A DNA stretch of 64,000 nucleotides from Trichoplax sp. H2 (lineage: Eukaryota > Placozoa > Uniplacotomia > Trichoplacea): contig NOWV01000039.1 in assembly GCA_003344405.1 (NCBI GenBank), forward strand, positions 1 to 64,000, read 5' to 3'. Shown here piece after piece: positions 39,881-53,108 of the stretch. How positions within the stretch are numbered: position 1 is the first letter of the stretch; each line of letters opens with the position of its first letter. The position numbers and the translations under genes are program-made. The notes below the pieces were generated by a model. It had not been told where the DNA came from. It searched no databases and was given only the letters and a program-made list of their open reading frames with translations.

Positions 39881-42717
39881 AAGTACAGTATATTGTCGTA
39901 TGTATATAATATTATCGATACTTCAGCCCTCAAGGTATATTGCTGTAGTATTAACCGATTGGCATAACTAAAAATTTATCTTTGCTTGGTTTACTTTGTA
40001 TCTTAATAGACAATTCAGATACAGATAGAGCCTTAAGTACTCTTTGAGATATTTCAATTTCAATGTTAATTACTACGATGTCCAGTAAGATATGAAAATT
40101 ATATTTACTTCTACTCTATTTATTACAGAATTTCAGGAAGTGGACTGCATAAAATCGACAAATCATAGAAATGGACTAGTTTCAATCATAGAATACTCTG
40201 AATAAATCATCTTATTTTAAAATTTAAAGAATTTTCTGTGATTATGTGTCTAGAAGTCTCATACTAATTGTTGGAAGACATATATAGAATTAATCCGCTC
40301 GCATATATAGTATTGCACATTACTTGTTTTGGTAGGGTATGCTACCATAGATAATTGTATTTTGTACACATGTTAACATATTTACAAATTGTTACTATCA
40401 ATCCCAGTCGTTTATTAGCCATTTCTTGTAAATAACTGGTCTACTTCATTTGTGCTGCTCATTGCAAGACAAAACAAACAGAAATAGCTTTAACAATTAT
40501 GTAGCTATAGCCCTAGGATGCCTAAAATTGACTTAGACATTCTTTAAGATTACCTATTTCTAAGGATTGATAGTAAAATTATGATTCACTTATCGTAATT
40601 AGTTTATTATCACAAAATATAACAAGTAAGATAAAATAAGGATAAGCTGAGAAAAACTACGTATAATCATAATATTTACAACCTTATACATTTACCGGAA
40701 TATAATATCATAAAATCTATAGATAATTGAGCGGATACGAATTAGGGATATCCTCTAATTCTATGATATATTTTAGTTACAGTAGATAATATCTTACTAC
40801 AATATTATACTAATAAACAGCACATTATTAATTATAGTACGCACTATAGAATGAGCATTATCGTAATCTTAACATGGTGCCAGATCTTGCTGAGAAGTTG
40901 TATATTTTCATAAAGTTTGGAAATGAGCTTTACTATAAACGAATACAATGGGCTATTTGTATGAGATCTAGTAGTCTTCATCACTTTATAAGCATGAATA
41001 TTTACCCTCTTGTAATGAGATCATTTCTTCTAGACAGAATAATAAATTATTAACCTCTAATATTAAAGCTAATATGATAGACTTGTGTGTTTAGAACACC
41101 CAGGTAGTAAGCTGATGACTGGGGGAAAATTGAATCTCGGTACGGTAAGCTTTATTTTATATAGATAGTGCGTGTTTTTCTTATCGTGAATTAAATTAAT
41201 GAATGGGTTTACTCATTTAGACCAAGATAAACCTTGGCAAGCTATAGAAAATGTACTAACATTGCTTTAACAGTACAAGATTTTCCTTATCGATCGATTT
41301 AGCTGATACAACATAGTTCATACAGATCGCCCTGTTAAAATACAGTTTTAATAACCGAATTATACCTTGTATGCAAGCATTAAAACATTTCACAAACGAT
41401 AAGAAGGCTTAAATTTTCGTCAATTCAAGTAAATTCAAAAGTATTACTTCTTGGAATTTAGCCTATGTAGTCTAATTGGCTTTTACAAAGACCTAGTTTT
41501 CATCATTTAAATTCTACGTGAAATGTCATTAATTCTTGGAAGAGAAAATAGTTTACCGCAATTTCAGGGCGTGTTGCTCTATATATTTATCGGAATTCGT
41601 AGTTATTAAGAACTTTATTGAGTCTACAGTCGATATAAGATAAAAAATCATTCTTCACTCATCGTAAGCGGAAGAACATTATCGTTATTTTAGCATGGTA
41701 TCAGATCTTGCAAAGAAGTTACAAATTATCAAAAAGTTAGAAATAGGTTTTACAATCGGTAATTATAATGCGCTTTTTGTACGAGATATTATAGCAATCA
41801 CGTTATGGGCATGCATATTTTCCCTGTTGTAATGTGATTATCTCATCTAAGATAGAATAACAAATCATGAACTCCCCTTTCAGGGCTAAGGTGATCGATT
41901 TATATGTTTAGAACGCCTAAGTAGCGAGTAGATGACTGGGAAAATTTGATATATCAATCTCAGTCTGCTTTCTTCGTATCATAGATTACACATATTTTTC
42001 TTTTCGAAATTAATGAATGAATGACCTTTCTAGGCTAATTTGAACCTTCAATAGCCATTAAAATTGTACTAATACGTATAAAAGCCAACACATTTCACCG
42101 TCGTAAGTTTCGTTTCATCGATCCATTTCAACTGATATTATGCAGTTCACCTACATCGATATACGAGTAAAATATAGATTTAATTATCAAATTATACATT
42201 GTATATAGGCATCAAAAATTTTACAAACCCTACAAAGGCTTAAAAAATTTGTCAGTCCGCGTAAAAGTCAAAGATGAGTCTTACTAAAATCTACACTATC
42301 TAGACTTGTCGGTTATACAGAGCTATACTGGGACTAATCAAATTATGAGCATAGTGTCTGTTGATTTTTAGAAGAAAGAGATAATCTATCATATTTTTAG
42401 AGTATTAATATTACTTATGTATTCTTGATTGCTATTCTATTCGTGTATTGATCGAATTATTATCCCACTATTAATACTTTGTCTACAATAAATAGCTTTT
42501 AGGAATCATTTCTTAATTGGTTTTCATTACCATATGGAATCCAGAATAAATTAAATATTACTTTTGCTACTCTAACTATACATTTATTTTATTTTCCCCA
42601 ATATTTATACCCCGTAGCGGAACTCGATTCATCTTAAGCATATTATCGTAATATATGTTAAGTAGCAAATCAGATCAATTGACACTTGACTACAAAGAGA
42701 TAAAATTTTTCACCGAG
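39881..42717. repeat. Upstream segment of protease unit 2
   Basis: A duplicate of 28600-31569, diverged except for the near-identical tract 40721-41904. No gene seen. The last 60 bases before 42718 resemble the equivalent DNA ahead of units 1 and 3. Confidence 0.8.
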
Positions 42718-44698
42718 ATGCTTCGTCGTTCACCTTATTATTACATGGATTTTCACAATTTTAGTATTTGTATTTGGTTGGACTTCAATTAGGGGTCAGT
42801 TAATTCTAGTTTAAGTAATAATATGTCAACAATAGTCACATATGGTAGTAATATTCAAATTAAAGGTAAAAAAAAATCAGCCAAATTATTGCTCAAAATA
42901 AACTATTAGAGATATCTTTACATGACCAGAACAAAATCAGTACATTATGCTCTATTTCGATTATTGCAATGCAGGTCAGAAAGATGGTATATTATAAGAA
43001 ATTTACCTGTCTTCTATACTCGTATAGATCATGATTGTACATTTTGTTAGCACTATAATATCGTTCTGATATATGTAGGTGGAGCAGTATCTACAGAAAT
43101 CAATACAAGTTGCAATTTGAGAGGAATTTCTGCCAATGGGAAAATAGCCGCCCTTTAGGTTTTAAATTTGCATGGATTAGAAATAAGGGCGAAACTATCA
43201 TGCCCAAAACTGGTCTAAGTTACTATCATACTTATCAAAATCCTCACTGTAAGAGAAATTATATCTCTAAATATCTCTCAAACAGTTTCCATTTAGAACT
43301 TATAGAAAGTTTCACAGCACCAAAAATTTCTTTTAATGTTTACTATTGACATTTCATTGAAATTATTTTCTCTTGGAAATAATTTTAAAGATGGCCATTA
43401 CGCGTATCTTGAGGCATCTATTCCATTGTACGATAACATTATTTTAAGAGCCCTGTAATTCGTAACAAAGATAGTCATTGTCTGCGATTTTGGTATAATA
43501 TGAATGGAGCAGACGTCAGTCGACTACAAGTTGTATCATCCACATTGAAATATTATGGTCAAAAGAGGGTAATTATGGTAATATTTGGCTATTAGCTGAA
43601 GTGGATATATATTATTAAGGGTACAAGAATATAGAGCAAGTCAAACGTATTATTGGCAATGTGAAATTTATAAAATTCTAGTATATGTAAATACTTTTGT
43701 TCTTTTATAATCAGATAGCTAATTGACAAATATAATTTATAATATTCCTTTTACGGTAGTATCTACAGTACATAAAATTGCAGAATATATACGATCGCAT
43801 AATATTATATCATCTTATCAAGAATACTAGTTATTGTTGCATTGGTGATCGTACAGCTTTTCCTGTAGATATAAGTCATGTTTCATGTTAACTTTATTAT
43901 GTTTTGTAGATATCAATTGCAGGATACGCCGGAGAAAGCTATGAAGCAGATATTGCTATTGACAACATTACGTAGAAAAAAGGATTGTGCAAAAATACGG
44001 GTAATTCAAATCATTAATAACAAGACAATAAGATATCTTAGCACACTGCATTGTATGCGATATACAGCACCTTCAATTCTAATATATATGAAATAAGAAG
44101 TTCAGCTTCCTAAGATTATATATCTCAATCTATTCTCTTTATTATCTCATAAATTTATATAATCAAGACAGATTTTAGCTAGATATCTCATGCTAAGCTA
44201 TCCAGGAAGTCTAAAAATTTAATTAAAATTTCGTAATTACCAATATGAAATCTAAAGTTAGATTTTACCATAGTGAAAATTTAAAATTAGTAATAAACGT
44301 AGGTAAAACTGCATTTTTAGTATGTAACATTAGCAATTTTCCATTATACTTAATTTACTATTTATTGGGCAAATGTAGTAATCTTTTATGATACCACTTT
44401 AGACCCAATAAAGATTAGTGCAGTTGCCATTATGCAATTTTCATATTAATTCTTCGCTCATAAAATGATTCTGCAAGATCTTAACAATACTTTGAGTCTA
44501 GCGTAATTTAATGTGAATAGAGAAGCATCATCGGCTGTGTTATTAATAGATATGCTTTAAATATTGCAAAGTTTGATACTTCAAAGTCCGATTTTGAATC
44601 GGTTACTGCGGCTGGACTAACGTTGGTTTTGATAATTTTAATTGGATTCGAAAATCTGGTTCGACTTATAGTACTAATACTGGACCTGATTATGATCA

Positions 44699-44841
44699 TA
44701 CTTTGCAAACGTCATAAGGTATGCATACTGACTCTTGCTGATGCAAAAATTTTTATGATTTCTGGGTATTTCAAAGTTAGTATATTTATGTAAAATATAA
44801 AGGGCTTTAATGAATTGACATTTTATACATTAATGAGCTAA
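44699..44841. repeat. 143-bp segment repeated at 45463-45605
   Basis: It contains the end of the MAM2 first exon and the following intron. It recurs almost unchanged directly after the N gap at 45443-45462, both copies exactly 143 bp. The contig right of the gap therefore starts with DNA already present on the left, as expected of an unmerged overlap or alternative allele. Confidence 0.85.
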
Positions 44842-44945
44842 ATTTGTAAAAAATTCAAAATATAGGGCTTCATGCGTATATGGAGGCTTCTTATACTATA
44901 GACTAGCTGGAGAGAAAGCTGTGCTAGTCAGCAGAGTTCTGAATA

Positions 44946-45442
44946 ATAATTTCACAATTTCACTTCTGCGACAAGGTAACGTACAGTAAAAGTCTATAAG
45001 TAGCTACTGACTTAAACGCCCTTTTACTTAATGTTAAACACACACAGCAAAAGACTGTAAAGATGAAATTTTTATTAGCAAAGATACATCTACAACTTTT
45101 TACCACCCTCTCAACTCAAATGTTCCCGTTTATATAGGAACCGTCTAATTTGTAAACAACAATAGTATTATTATTATACCTTACTAGGAGAATTATCTCG
45201 AACTAAGATGCTCCTTATATAGCTTTTATATCAGTAAATATTTTGAATCTCTTACTCATACTTAATCTTAACCTAAGCTCGTAGGTTGTCTAATTCAACT
45301 ATTATTCACTAGAACTTGAATCATCCTACTGCTATCTATCACACAATAACAATCAATATCAAATATGTAATGAACTATTAAAAACAACATCCACGTTAAG
45401 GCATTACTTATCTTACCTAGTACTACAAATATGGATATTCTC
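44946..45442 (-). mobile_element. LTR-like insertion fragment (left part)
   Basis: This sequence interrupts the MAM2 second exon of the pseudogene. Read on the minus strand it has two TATA-like words (CTATATAAGG, CCTATATAAACG) followed by an AATAAA, the order expected in an LTR. It shares the word CTACAAATATGGAT(A/G)TTCTC with the LTR at 45606-46102, but most of the rest differs. It runs into the gap, so its far end is unknown. Confidence 0.5.
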
Positions 45443-45462
45443 NNNNNNNNNNNNNNNNNNNN
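45443..45462. other. Assembly gap (20 N)
   Basis: Fixed-length run of N. Confidence 1.
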
Positions 45463-45605
45463 TACTTTGCAAACGTCATAAGGTATGCATACTGACACTT
45501 GCTGATACAAAAATTTTTATAATTTCTGGGTATTTCAAAGTTAGTATATTTATGTAAAATATAAAGGGCTTTAATGAATTGACATTTTATACATTAATGA
45601 GCTAA

Positions 45606-46102
45606 TGTAATAAAGTGTCTATCGAAACCCAACGACTTCCACAACTTGAAGGAAAATTACTTTATTACAATAATTACCTCTTCTACCAAGGACTAGATTA
45701 TCTATGGCTACTCTGTCTTCGGAGATAAAATCTCCTGCTTATATACAATTGTGTACAGAGTATCTTCGTGACACATAAATCATTATCTACCTTAATAAGG
45801 CTAATATCACACCTCTAGCGTACCTGGAGGTACCAAGCAGTATGACTAATAACTTTTACAATCCGTATTGCAATTACTAATACAAATCCTCACATATTTA
45901 ATCTCACTTTACGATCTAGCACCTATACAAGGGTATCTATCTTAATTAGCCTAGTAATTACGTCATGCACGATATTCACACATACTGTATATAATCTTAA
46001 GCTATATTTGGGCTGCACTACACACTACAAATATGGATGTTCTCCATACTAGCTAATACTGTACTCATTAAACTATCCTAATGACAAGGCAATACCGTAA
46101 CA
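45606..46102 (-). mobile_element. Probable LTR, 497 bp, antisense
   Basis: On the minus strand it begins TGTTACGG and ends TTATTACA, so it has TG...CA ends. It carries a TATA-like TATATAAGC (plus strand 45737-45745) and, further on, an AATAAA (plus strand 45661-45666), the standard U3-R-U5 order. No internal retroelement genes are adjacent, so it would be a solo LTR. The flanks (GAGCTAA and AATAAGC) do not form a clear target duplication, suggesting recombination or misassembly. Confidence 0.6.
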
Positions 46103-47049
46103 AATAAGCAACCTATATGCTTAACGTTTTGGTATCATATGTATGACAGACGAGTTCTTAAATTATTATTCGAAGCCGTAACCAAAAATTCAACGGAAGT
46201 ATTATTGGTAAAGGAAGGTAGTCAACATCGAAAGTGGAACGACGAAAAATTTAATATAACGTGTATTCTACGAGACTATCAAGTACTGTATCATATATAT
46301 TTAAAAATAGCTATATAAAAAAGTGTCCTTATAGCTACTTGCATCAATATGGAGCAATACTATAAGTATACACCGTCTTTTATCAAATAACTTATTAAGT
46401 TATCATTCTATATATCGGAAATCAGATGTCCTTCTACTTCAATATAAATTTAAGACAATATCTTGTTTAACATTTTTGAGTTATTATGCATATTTACTTG
46501 CATTCAGTACTACTTTATAAAATTTGGTGATAATTCAAGTGTTTATTGGTTGTAGGAAAAGCTGTGTATTTGATGTGATTATTACCATAGTGCTATTACG
46601 TTATTACGTATTATTAGTATAAAGTAGAAATTTTATAAATTATCGAGCGTCAGATGTATATCAGTTCTGTTAATTTTACACAATAATGTATTGCTACTAT
46701 ACAAAATTAATACTCTTCATTTACGTATGAAAAAAAAATAGAAAGAGCTGAATAAAGCTTTCCATTTATCTTTGAATATTTATAATGACGTTATAACGGC
46801 TACTCTACCGGGAGGATTTTCCTTTTACTGAATAGAATTTAGGGTAAATTTTTCGTTTATCTAGTAAACTTTTATAGAAACTCGATCTATAATTTACATG
46901 ATAATTATAGATTTATTTCGTAACTATTCGTTGCTTCAACTGGTCAAGCGATATCACAATTGACGATATCGATATTAATGGAGGCAGTTGTGGTTGGTAT
47001 TTACGATACAAATAATTCTTGTAAAACTGAATGATTCTTTTATAATACA

Positions 47050-47600
47050 TCATTTAGCATTCAAGTGAGCAGTTGTCACAAAGCAGTCTTGTGATTATCC
47101 TTTCATTTGACTACCAATTCTAATTGCATTCTAACTATTCTCTGAAGAGCTTCAGTAAGGGCTAGCTAGCTAACTTAATTCTGCTTCTTAATTCAAAATC
47201 AACGTTCCACAGTTACTGTATAAATCAAAGTACATTTATTTAATGGATCGTTTAGGTGAAACCGGAGTTAATAAAGTTCAGATCTTATATATTTTCTTCT
47301 CCATCACACAGTATACAGGCACCAAGTATTACACGATTGGGTTAGGATATTGTATACTATAAAATACTGTATGTGACTAGCTATTAAATAATAAATAACA
47401 TCATTAGAGTCGCTAATTACTATCAATTATCACCGTAAATAATGAGCGCCTTATAAATTAATAGGCGTAAACAAAAAATTAATCATGCGTAAATGGTATA
47501 AATAATTATAATCAACTAACAGTAAAGGATTCATCTAGCAAATTTTATACAACAATCTTCTAAGCCATGGCACAGTTAGGAGTGAGCTCTGTAGCAATAG
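47050..47600. other. Unrecognised sequence replacing EGF1 in unit 2
   Basis: Between the MAM2 last exon remnant and the EGF2 remnant, the position occupied by the EGF1 exon in unit 1 holds about 550 bp with no similarity to it. No open frame of note. It could be another inserted LTR-like sequence; ends not resolved. Confidence 0.4.
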
Positions 47601-47617
47601 CAGTATTATTCTCTTAG

Positions 47618-47803
47618 ATATTACAACCTTATAATTGTATGTTTCTTTGATTTTGGTAAAAAGATATAAAGCATGCGAAAGTAATCCTTGCCTTTCTGGT
47701 ACTTGTGTAAATTTGGCTAATGGAAGGCAATAAGAATGTCACTGTCCTCCTGAATTTACTGGAAATCAGTGTGTAATGAAATGAAATATGTAGAAATCAA
47801 GCT
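47618..47803. repeat. 186-bp segment repeated at 48301-48486
   Basis: Both copies are 186 bp with one base difference seen (GCGAAAGTAA against GCGAAGGTAA) and contain the EGF2 exon with the same in-frame TAA. The left copy abuts an N gap. The simplest reading is an assembly overlap or two alleles, not a real exon duplication. Confidence 0.85.
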
Positions 47804-47823
47804 NNNNNNNNNNNNNNNNNNNN
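47804..47823. other. Assembly gap (20 N)
   Basis: Fixed-length run of N. Confidence 1.
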
Positions 47824-48300
47824 AAGAGATATTTGGTAGCTGTAACTATAGACTGTAGTGGTAGAGACTCTATGCTAGAGTACATATGACTATATACAGT
47901 AAGCTGTTGAGTTACTAATATGGCTGTAGGTAAAAATAGAACTGTAAATCATATATTAGGATATGGTTAATTCATTGTACTTTGGCTGGTGTGAATAATG
48001 TCTACGTAAGTACTGTAGTCGTATCCATATTGGATTAATGATGGTCGCAGTAGAATAGTCTTACTAAGAATAATTTAACTATGTGTAAAATAAGGTAAAA
48101 GGTTGCCATGCGGATTGTAAGCTGCGAATGCTACGGAAAGTATAAAAGCATGCAACTTTAGATTATTCTGTTAGTTCGTTCTAGAAGTCTTTAGAAGTAG
48201 TATTCGGCTAGAGTAGAGCTGTGTAGTTAATCTTTGTATAAGATTCAATAAAGCCCTTATTTTTCTAAAATTTGGAATTTCGTGATTGGTATATATCACA
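47824..48300 (+). mobile_element. Probable LTR, 5' end lost in gap
   Basis: It contains TATAAAAG at about 48141, then an AATAAA at about 48247, and ends TATATATCACA at 48300, directly before pseudogene sequence. The last 138 bases (48163-48300) recur in reverse complement at 54505-54642, where the similarity stops at the same CACA terminus. Two independent junctions at one terminus support a real element end. No reverse transcriptase or gag coding is present nearby. Confidence 0.65.
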
Positions 48301-48486
48301 ATATTACAACCTTATAATTGTATGTTTCTTTGATTTTGGTAAAAAGATATAAAGCATGCGAAGGTAATCCTTGCCTTTCTGGTACTTGTGTAAATTTGGC
48401 TAATGGAAGGCAATAAGAATGTCACTGTCCTCCTGAATTTACTGGAAATCAGTGTGTAATGAAATGAAATATGTAGAAATCAAGCT

Positions 48487-49735
48487 ACGAAACTTGTAAC
48501 AAACTTTGATTCTACTTTCTTGGCACTCTGGTCGAATTATTAAAACTTTGACACCAAATAAAATTGGGGAAATACCCGATCAACAGTTTATTAAGAAAAC
48601 GTGAGAAAGACGGATCAAATAACCTTCCAAATACTGAATTCTAAGCATTATAGGTATAAGAAATAAAAAAAAAACAGAACTGAAACTGTCAACAACCTAA
48701 TAAAAAGAAGAACGTTTTCACTTACAACAGTTCGACCCGAAGGTCTTTAAAATTTAACAAGTTCTTAAAAAGAATCTTCATTTACTCTCTACACTAAATT
48801 TTCTGATTGAGCTATCATTTATAGGCTTTGCAGAGTCCTTAGTGGTATTTAAAACTAAACATTTATTAACCAATCACTCTTAAGATCGATTTTAGAGAAC
48901 TATGCACCACTTAAGAAAACAAAAATCATTCAAAGTTCAGATACAATTTACCTTATGATTCCCTTACAAAACACTATAAAACCAACAAACTAACTAAAAA
49001 ATATATCGAACTTCACTTCTAACATAATTCCTAATCATTAACACATTATAAAAGTCTAAAATTTAACCTTTAAACAACAAGATTTAGTCATAAAAATAAC
49101 AGTTTAACTACTTAACAATCTACACAACCTCTACCATTTATTATCTTATTTTCCATTTTCTCCCTAGACTTTCCTAATGTAACTTTCATGTCATGTCATA
49201 AAATTCCAAAGTTTCAAATTTCCAAAATCAACTCTTACAACTTTTTCAAAAATTATACAGAACAAAAATTTCGGATGACGTCGACCTCAACCAGGAGACT
49301 GAATCCGAAAATCCGAATTTTGAATAAAATCACATAGTCGCTTATCAAAAATTTTATTAGTATTGACAGTTGATGTTTTAGCATGAAGTTGTACTGTAAC
49401 TGTACGATTATAACCAACATTACAGTACTTTACTGTCATGTTATAATCCCCTTTCTCTATGGATAGGGCTTTGTTACTAAGTCAAATTCATTTACAATCC
49501 CAATAGACTATCAAAATCCCCTTTCTTTGGATAAGGTGATTATTCTTAGGTTATTTCTATAGTAGTCTATACAATACCTTGTAGAATAGTGAAGAAGAAT
49601 AGATGGCGATATCATGATTTGGCTGGGTAAAACTTTAAGATACTATCACTTTCTAGGTATTTTCTAATGTAAAGTAATAATAGTTACGTACTAAAAGCTA
49701 TAAAGGACTCTACTTCTTGTCCTTTTCTTACTAAT
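48487..49735. other. Unclassified insertion in pseudogene unit 2
   Basis: About 1.25 kb lies between the EGF2 remnant and the intron sequence that matches unit 1 again at 49736 (ACTAATTTAGAACTC). The first 850 bases are strikingly A/C-rich on the plus strand and poor in G, unlike anything else here, and include a short A tract at about 48668. No open frame of note. Probably transposon-derived; class unknown. Confidence 0.5.
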
Positions 49736-52700
49736 TTAGAACTCGCAGTCAAATAATGTGTAGATTTATCCACTGGGCTTTTGTTATGGAGAGCTACCAT
49801 TCAATTAACCGATACCGGGGCATTTTTACGAATCTTCTTCACTTATTGAAATTCATAACAGTAAGATTTGCCATTTAAACTAAGTTAATAATTACATAGT
49901 ATTTATGAGTTTCTGATTACCTATATTGCTAAAGGTATGACCTAGTTTCATTTATATATATCGTAATCGCAAAAGTATGATATTAACCTTTAGGATACTG
50001 GTGTTTTATTGCATGACATCTCTATAACATTGCATTAAACACCAACCTAGTAATAAGATTGGATAGGCGATCATGGAGATCTTATTTAAGTCGTATTCAA
50101 GCTTGTATTACTGCTATACTGTAACATTCGATTGAAAGCATTAAAATAAGCTACATTAAGTTACTGTAACGCAACTGACAGAAATACCATAGAAAACGCT
50201 ACATAAACAATTTTGCCATCGTAAGGGTGTCGATTGCGAAATTGTTAATAATCGTTGTCTAGAATACGCTGAAAGAACCTTGAAGTTAATACTTTTCGTT
50301 ACCTATAGCTTCATAAGATTTATTTTTGATAGTTTTTCATAGTTCCTAAATGGATGTGCGATTTTAAAAGAGATCTCTGCTCATGGGAACAAAGTCATTT
50401 AGACTTATTAAATTGGGAATTCGTTAACCATGAAAATAGTAGTGAGTTCAGCTAGATCGAAAATAGATGTCATACGATAAGTCATGTACAGGCTATAGAA
50501 TAGCCGTGAATCTGATGTGACTAGCTAAAAAATTGAGGGCGAGATAGAGAAATATTTTATACTCATATATTATACAGATGCAGATGGTATGATAATATTA
50601 GCTCCATAATATTTAATAATACTTAAGAATAGTGTATGGATATTTTACAGAAGAGTGAGATGATCTTACTCCTGCTGGGCGATAATGGCTTTGGTACTAT
50701 CAAGAGTCCACTTCTGCAAGGCAATGATTATCTGTGCCTTAAAATTTCCTGTCTTATTGTCGGTAATACGACATCACTGGCGATAACTACTTCCTTTAAT
50801 GGCAAAATCTGGTCTAAAGACGGTAGAAGGCTACCTACATGGCGTAAAGTAGCAATTACATCGATGAATTGGATCGCTATACTCCCTTTAGGGTATTACT
50901 GCTAACTATTCTACATTTCTTAAGTACATTTAAGAATTATCGGAATCTTGAGCTCATTCAGAATTAAAAGCGAAAAATTTTTCGATATAGATTTATATTA
51001 TCGCATCTCATCGAGGAGGAAGTGGAGAGATCGCACTTGATGATATTCAACTGGTTCCGGGCAAATGCCGTAAGTGAGACGAACGATATTTTCTCAAATT
51101 TCTAGCTCCGGTTACTACCTAAGATCATCCAGGATATTGGTTATTTAAGAGAATGCAAAAGTAAATTTAAGCTACATCAAAATGCTAATGTATAAAAGAA
51201 GGCTCCACAATTTTCTATTTCATTACATTTAATCGGGTAAATACCTCAATAAAGTGGCAATCTGGAATTATGAAGGTAAACTAAGAGTAAAAGATTGATA
51301 AATAATCTAATAAATAATAATTTCTATAAAAATGGTATAAAAAGTTAACTAATTCACTTATCGTATCATAGAAACTATTAATAGTTGTTACGATTGCATT
51401 TGGAGGGTATGATTTTACAGGAAAAGAGACTTACACTAAAAAAATGAGGACGGCTAAGTTGATCTTTCGACATCTCATATTTTATCTCTGAATGTAAAGA
51501 ATCCATTTCAAGTATCAAAGATCGAGACGGTGGTATCGCTTTAATTAAACTAAATGCACTTATAACTATTACTAATTATGCGCGTCCAATTTGTTTACCA
51601 GAAGCTAATGATACATTTAATGGATTATCTTATGTAAAATGTCTGGTTAGGGTAAAGCAGATACTCAACTGAGCCATATCTTACGTTGTGCCAATGTACC
51701 TATCTTGAATCGGAGACTTTGTAATAGCGCTTATTCTTATAATGGTCAAATTACTTCTAACATGATATGTGCTGGTTATATGCAAGGCTAAACTGGTGCT
51801 TGCGATGGTGATAGTGGCGATCCACTGTCATGTCGCCATCGTTCAGATACAATCCCATCGGGATATTCGAATCGATGGTGTTTAGCTGGTGTCATTAGTG
51901 GTAGACGGGGTTGCGGACAAAGATATTATCCTACTATTCATGCAAGCTTGACTGTAATACCCATTTATAGATGGCTCAAAGACATTAAAATATAATTAAT
52001 TACTTATGATAATGTTTCCGAAAATGCATGTTAACATGTAGGCTTTACGATTTATAATTTTACATTATATATGTTATATATATATATTGTTTTATAGCTG
52101 TGTTTCCATCCTATATGTGAAAACAATTATTTTTAATATATTAATACAAACGTGATTACTAGCAAGATCTGATTTTATTTCTTGACTATAATTAAATATT
52201 AGAATTATCTTAGGAAAATTGTCCTGTAGGAGCTAAAGGGATACAATAAAATAATTTCCCCATTAATTTCACATCCATGGAAAAAATTTTAAATCTTTTT
52301 TCAGCTTACGCGAAATGCGCTTACGGCATAAGCTTGCGTGAAGGTTATATTAGCGTCAAAAAATCTTATAGCCCATTTGTACGTTTGTGACTGGTCAGTG
52401 TATAATCCTAACAAGAGCACAAGTAGCTAATTTGAATGTAATAACATAAGTATAAAGGAGTTTATTTTCAATCCGTACATTCTACTATCTAGCTCATTCT
52501 GTCGAGTTTTTTTTCTGCAGTAGCTAATAAGATTGTATTCAGCCTTCGTTCCGGAAACAGTACTTGGACAATTTGCAGCGAATATATTCCTTGGCTATTA
52601 GGTCTACAATTGCACTAGAGATAGAAATAAATCCTGATAAATTACTCTCGTAAGCACTAGCCGTTATAACTTGATCCATAATCAAGTACCTATTCATCTA

Positions 52701-53108
52701 TTTCGGCATTGGTTAATAGCTGAGAATCCCATCAAGTATATTAAAATTTAAATCAGACTAACAAGTTGCTTTCAAACCCTAACTCAAATTAGGGACTTCA
52801 GTGCAGTAACTTACTGCACTCACTAATGCTTGGTGTTAGTTTGGTGGTACCGACAGGAGTTGAGTACTCTCTCAATAGAAGGTTGATTTAAAGACATTTT
52901 AGTTATTTGTTGTTTATACGCTTTTATTAGGTGCAATTTCGTCCTTTAGAGTGCCAATATATCTTTTGCAGATGCTATTTGCTTTTTATCGCTATTTTTC
53001 TGCTTCAATAAGTTAAAAACTACTAATCTACGCTGATTAAGCTTCTTAAACTGTCAATCGAACGTCTGCTTTTATTTTTATCGAGATTGTCGCTTTACTC
53101 GAGTAGAA

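Larger units (their letters stand above)
42718..51993 (+). pseudogene. Protease unit 2, decayed MAM/EGF/protease copy
   Basis: Recognisable exon remnants in the same order as unit 1: signal peptide 42718-42794 (one-base insertion), MAM1 43079-43248 (one base lost), 43391-43636 (frameshift, donor GTGAGT now GCAAGT), 43910-44000 (TGG to TAG), MAM2 44570-44718 (base lost in GAATCGG), 44867 onward interrupted by inserted DNA until 46102, 46920-46993, EGF2 47660-47780 (in-frame TAA, again at 48333-48463), MAM3 50343-50441 (open), 50678-50893 (5' part missing), 50990-51070, and a protease remnant 51405-51993. EGF1, MAM4 and the first half of the protease, including IVGG and the catalytic His, are absent. 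The remnant retains AGYMQG and GDSG but has a TAA between them and other lesions. It cannot make a protease. The order around the gaps at 45443 and 47804 may be an assembly effect. Confidence 0.9.

Noticed and set aside
47824-48300. Complete retrotransposon with coding genes
   Set aside because: No gag or pol-like frame is found beside any of the LTR-like pieces in this window.
48301-48486. Second EGF exon in pseudogene unit 2
   Set aside because: Identical to 47618-47803 apart from one base and adjacent to a gap, so more likely an assembly overlap than a real exon duplication.
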